This document shows positions 56,396 to 64,000 of a stretch of 64,000 nt of DNA, piece after piece. Both the position numbers and the translations under genes were made by a program. Within the stretch, counting starts at the first letter, position 1. Each line of letters begins with the position of its first letter. The stretch comes from Chlorophyllum brunneum (Eukaryota; Basidiomycota; Agaricomycetes; Agaricales; Agaricaceae). Where the stretch lies: NCBI GenBank assembly GCA_963576785.1, contig OY756144.1, positions 1,860,001 to 1,924,000 of the forward strand. Reading direction: 5' to 3'. The notes beneath the pieces were generated by a model. It was given only the letters and a program-made list of their open reading frames with translations, was not told where the DNA came from and made no database searches.

Positions 56396-58351
56396 TTATA
56401 CCTTGACATCAGATCCATCCTGTAAAACAATGTCAACAACTCGGCCATAGCAACGGAGAATCCCCATGGCTCTCACATCCGAAGATTTTTGTTGCTTCTT
56501 CCGACCCCTCCTTCCGAACCTGATGCAGCCGACGGAACACAAGAGGAGAAGGACGATCAACATGAATGCCATTCCTGCGCCCAGTAAGCCTGCACCGACG
56601 GGATGAAGTACCTCAGCATCAATTGCTTGATGAGCACCAAGTGTGATATCACCGCAACCTCTGTCATTGCTGTTCTGGCATGTCGTGCACCAGGTTGCAG
56701 TGCCATTGATGGCGGCACCCTACCGTACAATTACATCAAATTGGATGACGATCAACAGACTCAAACTTACAGAAAGGCGATCCACAAACGTTGTGAGCGG
56801 TACATCGCTGGAGGCTCCCAACAAGTTGAACACCCTGAAGTCGCTGTCCTGCGTCCCGTTCTTAAAGGTGAAGCGGATAACCGGGCCGTCATTCGAGGAA
56901 CGGACTTCCAGAGCGACGGCGGCCGCATAGTCAACTGTGAGTCTATTGTCAAGATTTATGCCCGTTAGCAGGGTTGGTGGAATTTTACCTATTGTAGCAA
57001 GCTCAGGCTTCTCTTGCGCAACACCGGTCATGTTGAATAAAGAGAGGAAGGGCTTGTAAGAAATCCCCTGGTACAGTATTTTGAGGGGATTAGAGGAATC
57101 AGCAATCTGTGCAAAACCGTCCAAGATGGAGGGTAGAATGGTTCTACCAGCAACTGATCACGCACTCCGGTCAGTGTCAAATCCCAGCATCGTTGACTCC
57201 AACTTACTGTTTCCGATACCGTCCGGATCCGGGGAGCTGAAGACACCATATTCGTGGAAGTTTGCGAGATCTCGGGCTTGTGCAAGTACAGAGGGAGGAA
57301 GGCGTTTAGCAAAGTCGGGGTCATGAATGGATCGAACGTTCAGGAAGTCGTAAATCTTGATATGCAGTTTTCAGGCTTAATGTGCTATCATGGGTGAGGG
57401 CACGTACATTCCACTGGTTTTATTTTATAATGGTCAACGGGGCTCGCGATGCAATTATAGTAAGACACTTGCCATGTTCTCCAGAGAGACTGGTCGCTGA
57501 TCAAGATATTGCTTAAGTGAATTCAAAAAGTCGGCGTTCTGGGTGGCTTTCTGCTGGAATTCGGGCGAGGCATAGAAAGCCTTGGTCGCAGTATCAAAGG
57601 CCTGGAGGGCCGGATTGTTATTGGTCGGTACAAGCGATATATCCTGTTAAACTTACACCACAAGAAGTCCAACCTTCCAAGGAGATATCGTTTGTGGGTT
57701 CAACGGACTCGACTGTAATTCAAGTTGATCAAATTTAGCGTCCTAAGGCGAGGTTGTTGGGTAATAACCCACCAGGAATGTACTATAATTCAGAAATTAG
57801 TGTGAGTTAGTTCGTGACCTTGAAGAAGCCAAAGGTGCCAAATACTGACTTGGTAGCCGCCGAGGGGCGCATTGATCGTCGTTCCATTTGCAAGCACATC
57901 TTTGTCGGTCAAGGTAGGTGGGAAGAGCCCCTGCAAGAAGGCGACGGCAGAGTTATAAATAACGCCACCCTCTCCTCCAGCATCCGCCCGTGCGTGGATC
58001 TGGTCATTGTTGACAATAGTGGTGTTGATCCCCTGAATGAAATTTGGGGACGTCGTTTTGAGATACCGCTGTCGTATGAAACTTCCCACTTGCTGTTCCT
58101 CTACCTAGTAAGGAGGCCAGAACATCAGCTACGGACAAAAGGGCTTGTGAACATCATTCACAGTTCCAAGTGGCGTAACCACAGTGCCGAAGGGAGTGTA
58201 CGAGTTGGGATCTTGGTAAAAGCCTAAGCATAGCCGTCAGTACTGAGCCTGAGTGGTTATCAAGCTTATCAGATATGATCACACCCTGGCGATCTCCATG
58301 CCTAATCAGTAGTACAACACCAAGGAGTTGGCCGTCGCTTGGGTTCGACAT
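56396..58351 (-). CDS. Histidine-acid-phosphatase-like membrane protein, catalytic HD apparently missing
   Basis: The gene starts MSNPSDGQLLGVVLLIRHGD, the phosphatase RHGxR motif, joined across introns to RQGFYQDPNSYTPFGTVVTP, then VEEQQVGSFIRQRYLKTTSP. Later exons give NTTIVNNDQIHARADAGGEG, FLQGLFPPTLTDKDVLANGT, PEFQQKATQNADFLNSLKQY, HDPDFAKRLPPSVLAQARDL and GRTILPSILDGFAQIADSSN. Where acid phosphatases carry SAHDTT the protein reads QGISYKPFLSLFNMTG, so the catalytic HD pair is replaced. VDYAAAVALEVRSSNDGPVI follows as in the family. A C-terminal membrane span, GAGLLGAGMAFMLIVLLLLC, is followed by basic GRRGRKKQQK. I see no N-terminal signal peptide. RHGDRQG also lacks the usual RHGxRxP proline. 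A pseudoenzyme role is inferred. Confidence 0.85.
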
Positions 58352-58953
58352 TATTCAGCGGACACACTGGGTAAGGTTCAGCAGAAGGTAGCGGAAGTGG
58401 TTATTCCTCCATCGATAAGACAGCCTGCGATATTTTATACCCTCTGTTTTTGGTTAGGGTACGTTCTCAGGGAGATGTTGATGAATCAGAAACTCCACAT
58501 GGACTCTACGGGTTCAGCCAACTTGTGGTAGTTCGCGGTGCTTCAGGGGGAAAGGGATACTCCCATCGGGTTTTGAATTCACGCGTTCCATGGACCGTGG
58601 AACGGCCTCCAATTAAAATAACACTGTGTGGGTGTTCCTCTGCTAGGAACTTCCGATAAGTAATGGCCGAAAGATACGAACAGTCAACCTGGGTCTGCTC
58701 TTGCCTAGTCACGCTTCGGGAGCATCTTCATAAGCCACATTCCTGGTAGAAATGGTCTAGAATGAAATTAAAGAATTATCCCCATGCGAGTCTTGCCACT
58801 ATTCGTAAGTAGACAAGGAGCAAATTGCAAATCTAAGTACGGTACAGAACCACGAAACTGTGGAGCAGGAAAAGGACATTTGTATTACGGGTGATATATC
58901 CGGGGATCACATCTACAACCTGGCCAGGTGTCGTAAGGCCCAGAAGTGGGAGC
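58352..58953. other. Intergenic region
   Basis: This 602-bp stretch lies between the phosphatase-like start and the transporter stop, both on the minus strand. Plus-strand frames at 58,328-58,659 lack motifs. It probably holds the phosphatase-like promoter. Confidence 0.45.
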
Positions 58954-61795
58954 CTAGAGCGTTCCCCCCACCGATTCCATCGTCTACAGAAAGGGGGCGT
59001 CAGTAACAATTATTCCAAACCAGCCACAAGGGTCAAAGTCGGATGTCAGCGTAAAACACAAGTTAAGATACGCGTGGTGACGCAATAAATTATCCGAAGC
59101 CAAAGATAAAGAATTCAAGAGCAGGTCCTGGTTTATCATGGGGTGTAAAATATAAGGGGTGGGTAGCTGTATTGGGATGGAGAGTATCATGAACGCGGTG
59201 GATCGACCGGCAAGGGAGTAAAGAAGTAGAACTCGCGCCGGGCGACGGAACAGCAGGGATAACATGGACCAACTAAGGCGGTGGCTGGTTGTGCAGGTGA
59301 AAAAGGAAACGATCCATTCAAAATACAAAACGTGGTCGAGTGGTGGAGGGGGGAACATCTTCGGAAAGACGATGAAAAATAAAGATAGGAAGGGCGCGGG
59401 ACTGAGTAGATCTGCGCCCATGACAGGATTGGAATAAAAATATGATTTAGATCGGAAATTCTCATCCATTTGGATGCCAAGTGCGAAGATGGAGGCCGCC
59501 ATCAAGCACTGAGAGTAATGTAGAGCAGTATGATCGGGATTGAAGATTAGGAACAAGCAGAAGATAAAAATAGACCAATGACCTGCAATGCTGGGGATAG
59601 CAAGGTAGAAGGACTTACAAATGGGGAAGCTGTTGGGCCATCGAGGATCGATAGTTCTTCAGCAGTAAACGGCAGACGTGGAATAAGGAATATACGAAGG
59701 GGTATCAACAACAGGATGATGACAGGAAATCCGATTGCAGCTGTTGTCGGAAACGAATAACGTCAGTTAGCCACTGCGGGAATTTAAAGAGTCGCCCTGC
59801 CCATAGAGGTGGACGTGCGACGAGGACGAACCGATTGTTTGCGTAATGGCAAAAGTAGCGCCGAAGCCAACAAGCTCGACTGAAACGAACATCAAGATGC
59901 GTGTTTTGCGAACTCTTCGCAGCGGTTCATTGAGGGGTGTAAGTCGCTTGTCTTGAATCAGGTACAAAATTTTTCCTGTGATCCCATTACCCTGGAGAGC
60001 ATCAAGCCCCATGTACCAGCTAAGGTAAAATTTTAGCCAAGTTCACAAATATAAAAGATTTAACATCGGGGAGGAACGTACAACAATCCTGCGAGGACTC
60101 CTTTTGGAATGAGGTTTAATAGATGGAGGAAAGGGCCGGTGAGTAACACGAGACATAAACTTCCTTGGGCTAGATTTGATACTCGCTGCTCGACTACACT
60201 AACAGGTACCTCAATATAGTCCTGAGTGTTGCTGTTCGGATCAGGCGACGGTTCCGAGTCATGGGTCATCGAGCTTTGTGAGCTTGAGCTTCGTGACCTC
60301 TGCGATGAGGAACGCGAAGAACGACGTGGTGGAGCACGGGATTCGTGGTCTTCCTCGTCCTTCTCGGCCCTGGGATTGCGGCCCAGGACAACGAGGGAGG
60401 TGGTATGGATAGGTGCTTGAGGAATGAGACCGTTTGGTGCCGGCACGCCGATGAGACCTGCGATGAAAGTTGTAACGCCGAGAAGGAAGAAGTCCCAGTG
60501 GAACCCCGGAGGTTTGCGCAATGGGAATTCCGATCCTTGAGCCATCAAGGACTGATTAAAGGGAATCAACTCGCTGTAGCCTTCACCCACGGCATGCATG
60601 AAGGGACTTACTGAAACGTTGTGGTCGAAAAAGAATAGAATCCACAGTACGATGCCAAAAGGTAATGCAATTCCGACCCATTTGCCCTCTAGCTGCCAAA
60701 ACCTTACAAGCCACTCGCGTCCATTCGCGGCCTTGAAAGCCGGCCCGACAGGAAGGGTTTCCGGGTTGGCGGCATTGAACCTTCCCCAATAGGCCATTCC
60801 AGACGCAGCGACTAGACTGATGGGCATTCCATAATCGGCGAAGAATCTGCGAACGTGACGATGGAAGTATGATGACCGTGCGAGCGACTGGAAGACAAAA
60901 GAGGTGACGAGCATGAGCAAGGCGAGGATGATTGAAGTGAGATAGCTGGGTCCTGGGTTAGGAAACTGGCGGGTGAGAACCTGGATTCCATATTGGAGGT
61001 AGACCCAGGAGACGTAGAATCCAAAAGTGTCACAAGAGAATAAGGTGACGTATTTAAGAAAGTTGCACCCTGTCGGAGAATTCAGTTGAGGGATGAAGCA
61101 TCATTTGGAGCTGGTGATTGACGATTAACCCACAGTTAAAGATGGCAGTGACCCAATGAATAATTGCTCCCCAGAGGTAGACCCAACCGATGAATTGGTG
61201 GTAGTCTGGTGGGTTGGCTTCACGATGAATGATGTCGAAGATAGTTTTGTTGAACACCGTAATAGGGCCTAATGAGAGTCGGTCAATGTTTCGTTTGTCG
61301 TCCAAATTATCTAATAGAGGCGTACCAGTAACACCAGCGATGGTCAATGGCTGTGCACCAAAGACCGAGAAAATGAATGCCGCCATAAAAGACGACATAA
61401 GAACCTCCGCCACGCCATATTCACGGGTCGTTTCGATCAAGTCGAGAGAGAAGGCAATTCCAGGGAGTACACTGAATAGAATTTCTACGTTAGGCGTTAC
61501 TGCACCTTATACGGGAGTGGGGTACATACTTGGCGAAGAATATGAGAGCGGTGGCGGGCACAACACGGTAATTCCAAGCATCGGTCCAGTCACTAAAATA
61601 CCAAGGGCCCCGAGCGCGGATGTCCATGATAATTCCGGCACCCAGGCGGCGGTACCAGGCTTGGCGTTTGCGTTTTGGAGGCTGTAGAGTCATAGAAGTA
61701 GCCTTGGAACCAATATTCTGCGGGATGGGCTGTTCGGAGTCATCTTGTTTTTCGGTCGTTATGTCTGGGACAGTAGAGGGGGGGTTAGCTGACAT
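58954..61795 (-). CDS. BOR1: BOR1-type anion/borate exporter (SLC4-like HCO3- transporter family)
   Basis: Plasma-membrane anion transporter, related to yeast Bor1 and animal SLC4 exchangers. MSANPPSTVPDITTEKQ leads to RLGAGIIMDIRARGPWYFSD, then after an intron NVLPGIAFSLDLIETTREYG, VAEVLMSSFMAAFIFSVFGA and QPLTIAGVTGPITVFNKTIF. Then FIGWVYLWGAIIHWVTAIFN, CNFLKYVTLFSCDTFGFYVS, FADYGMPISLVAASGMAYWG, WVGIALPFGIVLWILFFFDH, FHWDFFLLGVTTFIAGLIGV and PAPNGLIPQAPIHTTSLVVL. An inserted Ser/Arg-rich loop (60,240-60,350) precedes RVSNLAQGSLCLVLLTGPFL. The end ELSILDGPTASPF joins across a 635-nt intron (58,984-59,618) to TMESVGGTL. Transported anion is inferred from the family. Confidence 0.92.
58984..59618 (-). 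other. Long last intron of the BOR1-type gene, contains a 190-codon open frame
   Basis: The donor GTAAGTCC lies after DGPTASPF and the acceptor CTGTAG before the final nine codons TMESVGGTL. Nearly all other introns here are about 50-60 nt; this one is 635 nt. Inside it, minus 59,556-58,984 is open for 190 codons with several hydrophobic stretches, and its stop TAG coincides with the acceptor. No family is recognised. Confidence 0.55.
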
Positions 61796-61999
61796 GGCGG
61801 GGTATAGGATTCATGTGCAGATCGTGTGGAGAAATTGACCCACATATATTAGCTCATTCCACAAAATTTGGCAGCCGTTTGTTGGCCGATCGGCAATTTG
61901 CACGTGCTTGCGTCCTGAAAGTGCGGCGTTTCCGCTCCAGCCAATCACACAGCAGCTTGGGCATTGCTCGACCCAATAGCCTTCGCTTGTCCTACGACC
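61796..61999. promoter_or_regulatory. Divergent promoter between the BOR1-type and ABHD12-type genes
   Basis: 204 bp separate the two divergent start codons and must serve both. It contains TTGGCCGATCGGCAA at about 61,879-61,893, an uninterrupted palindrome with a CGATCG centre. Confidence 0.5.
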
Positions 62000-63487
62000 A
62001 TGGCGGACAACGCTGACGTCTTAAACACTGCCACGACACAAAATAACGGTGTCGCACAGTCCCAACAGCCAAGCAAAACTGCGCTCTGGATCAAGATTCA
62101 CCAAGTGTTGCTCGTTATAGGAGTATTATATGTTGCGGCAGTCATCCTCCTGTGTGTGCCTTTCTTCCAAAGACAGTAAGCTCAACTCGCGTCAGTTGGA
62201 GTTAACAGCTCACCGCCCGACAAGTGCGATTTACCTCAATGCGATCAAGATTCCCCTCTTTGCAAACTTCGATCTACCAGAAAAGTATGGTCTTGCCCGT
62301 ATGTTTCGCCTCCACAACCGCACTATGGCCCATAAGCTCACGCCACATGTAGCTAATAAAACTTTGAACATACGTATACCTACCCAAGATGGGGAGTCCC
62401 TCGGGGCATGGTTCATTTTGTCGGACCATTATTATCATCAACTCCCGGCATATCCAACCAGGGAATCACTGCCTGCGAAGCACATTCCCGTAGCTGTCCA
62501 GAAATATCCCACCATTTTGTTCTTCCATGGAAATGCTGCGACCCGTGCTTTCCATGCTCGCGTACAACACTATACTGCCTTTTCTTCTCGACTTGGCGCA
62601 AACATTTTAGCGATTGACTATCGGGGATTTGCTGATAGTACCGGGACACCAAGCGAACTGGGCCTCATACGCGATGCCCGAGCGGCTTGGGACTGGCTTA
62701 TCCGGAAGGGTGTCGACGCCGATGAGGTCTTGATTGTAGGGCACAGTCTGGGCACGGGTGTCAGTGCTGGGCTAGCAAAGGAGCTCGCGCGAGACGGCAT
62801 TGCTCCCAAGGGACTCGTGTTACTGAGTGTAAGTTATGCTCATTATATTGGGAAGCAATTAATGAGGTATTTTAGCCTTTCTCAAGCATACGTGGGGTGT
62901 TAGAGACATACCACATTCTGGGGTTGGTTCCTTTGATGAAACCACTTGCCACGATTCCAGGGGTCCCAAGTAAGTCATCAAGCATTTGACCTTGGCGGGG
63001 CTAACTGAATGCTATAGGTCTCATAACACGGGCCTTGGTTCACAAATTTGACACCCTCAAAGCTGTTCCAGTAAGCTACAACGCCACTCCCTTTAGCTGC
63101 CTACTCACTCCTTGATAGCACATAGACGGACCGGTACTGATTGCGCACGCAGAGAACGATTGGGATATCCCAGATTCTCATTCGAACGTACTATTCAACG
63201 CCTTTGTTGATGCCGTACTACCCGAACTCAAGTTGCCAGCTAATGCAATCAGGGCCACAAAGGAAGAGTACAATATGATGTCATCCTCTCTTGAGAAGCG
63301 GCAGGTTGCGAGGGAGCAGGTGGTTATACGGAGTGACATGCCAGGATTTGGATACATGGAAAGCTTCTGTGACAAAACAAAAGAACGAAACGTGACGCTG
63401 GTGAAGACATTGTATGGAGGACATGATTATCTAGGGGTACAAGAGGGCGTACAGGATGCGATTGGACGGATGTTTGGAATGAGTTGA
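62000..63487 (+). CDS. ABHD12-like membrane serine hydrolase (alpha/beta hydrolase)
   Basis: A lipase-like hydrolase of the ABHD12/BEM46 group; animal ABHD12 degrades lysophosphatidylserine at the ER. MADNADVLNTATTQNNGVAQ precedes a membrane anchor, VLLVIGVLYVAAVILLCVPF. A 48-nt intron leads to HAIYLNAIKIPLFANFDLPE. Then YGLARMFRLHNRTMAHKLTP, YPTILFFHGNAATRAFHARV (oxyanion region), NILAIDYRGFADSTGTPSEL and EVLIVGHSLGTGVSAGLAKE with the nucleophile Ser in GHSLG. After introns come HIDGPVLIAHAENDWDIPDS (the Asp) and TLYGGHDYLGVQEGVQDAIG (the His). The full triad is visible, so it should be active. The end is GRMFGMS. Length is about 420-430 residues. Confidence 0.93.
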
Positions 63488-64000
63488 GTACCTCATGTAT
63501 CGTACACATGCGAGAGAAACTGCGCCATCATCGCCGTCCAACCAGCGTACTCATGCAAGAACAATCCGTCGCTCTCATCCCCATCTCCAAACAAACAAAC
63601 ATTCTCTCCGCCTCATCATTCATCCCGTCCGCTCTCTCCTCATTGCCATCCAGCCAGCCCGCCGTTTCCTTCCCTAGAAGCAGATCCACCAACCATGTAT
63701 CCTCCCAACCCGCATGTAAAAATGACATCGCTTATTCTCGCTCGAGCAAGACCCAGCTCCCACCACTAGCACTGATAGTTCAGGCAACCTGGTCCAAATT
63801 GGAGAGAATCCCAGCGATCCTCTGACCTCTCGGGCCAGGAACGCTCAGTACCTCTCGTTTTCCATTTCAACCCGGTGCCTCGGCATCATCATCACATCGT
63901 AAACACAACCTAGCTGATCTCCCCGCATCTTTGGAACGCGACAAAGGGCGAGTGCCTTCCCAAATTTTCGACACTTTCCAGCAGAAGAAGGCCATCACAG
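63488..64000 (+). other. Right-edge region, possible 5' end of another plus-strand gene
   Basis: Frames after about 63,690 look partly coding: MYPPNPH at 63,694 could splice to QDPAPTTSTDSSGNLVQIGE, and a later frame reads HRKHNLADLPASLERDKGRV then PSQIFDTFQQKKAIT, running off the window just before a CAG acceptor-like end. I could not join these into one model and recognise no family. A TC-rich tract precedes the candidate ATG, as in a promoter. Confidence 0.3.

Overview
This window is nuclear DNA of a filamentous basidiomycete, most likely an Agaricomycete. The evidence is dense short introns of about 45-60 nt with GT-AG borders, genes split into many small exons, compact spacing, and families typical of mushrooms: a DUF6534-type seven-helix protein, a fungal Nud1/Cdc11 scaffold, an Iwr1 protein, a UreG with a His-rich leader, and a serine-rich coiled-coil protein. 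No bacterial signals, CRISPR arrays, intact transposons or viral genes were seen. Gene models below are spans from start to stop codon that include introns. Where I could follow reading frames across splice sites by eye I say so.

Left third (1-25,900), gene-dense. Three plus-strand genes come first: a CHL1/DDX11-type Fe-S DNA helicase, a serine-rich coiled-coil protein, and a Vnx1-type vacuolar cation/H+ antiporter. A minus-strand block converges on them: DDB1, a Dpb3/CHRAC-type histone-fold protein and a HIT protein, head to tail with gaps of only 68 and 111 bp. A methyltransferase-like gene (+), then She9/Mdm33, NADPH-cytochrome P450 reductase, a SET-domain protein with a probable membrane anchor, and a DUF202 protein (all -) follow.

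Middle (25,900-45,500). Genes are more widely spaced: a DUF6534-type membrane protein (+), a UDP-GlcNAc transporter of the Yea4/SLC35B4 family (-), a SAM methyltransferase (-), a Vip1-type RRM protein (-), the large Nud1/Cdc11-like leucine-rich-repeat scaffold (+) and a TALE homeodomain regulator (+). A 2.8 kb gene-free stretch at 34.4-37.2 kb carries a tRNA-like element.

Right third (45,500-64,000). A 6.4 kb stretch without a recognisable gene (45.4-51.8 kb) contains an imperfect 69-bp inverted repeat whose arms differ mostly by transitions, and an unassigned 138-codon ORF. Gene density then returns: USB1 (-) divergent from UreG (+), Iwr1 (+), a histidine-acid-phosphatase-like membrane protein that appears to lack its catalytic HD pair (-), a BOR1-type anion/borate transporter with an unusually long last intron (-), and an ABHD12-type serine hydrolase (+). 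The right edge may hold the 5' end of one more gene.

Most genes are housekeeping: DNA repair and cohesion (CHL1, DDB1, Dpb3), RNA metabolism (USB1, Iwr1, Vip1), ion and organelle homeostasis (Vnx1, BOR1, She9, UreG) and cytokinesis (Nud1). I found no convincing new multi-gene system. The best leads are the HD-less phosphatase-like protein, the inverted repeat, the tRNA-like element and the ORF-bearing BOR1 intron.
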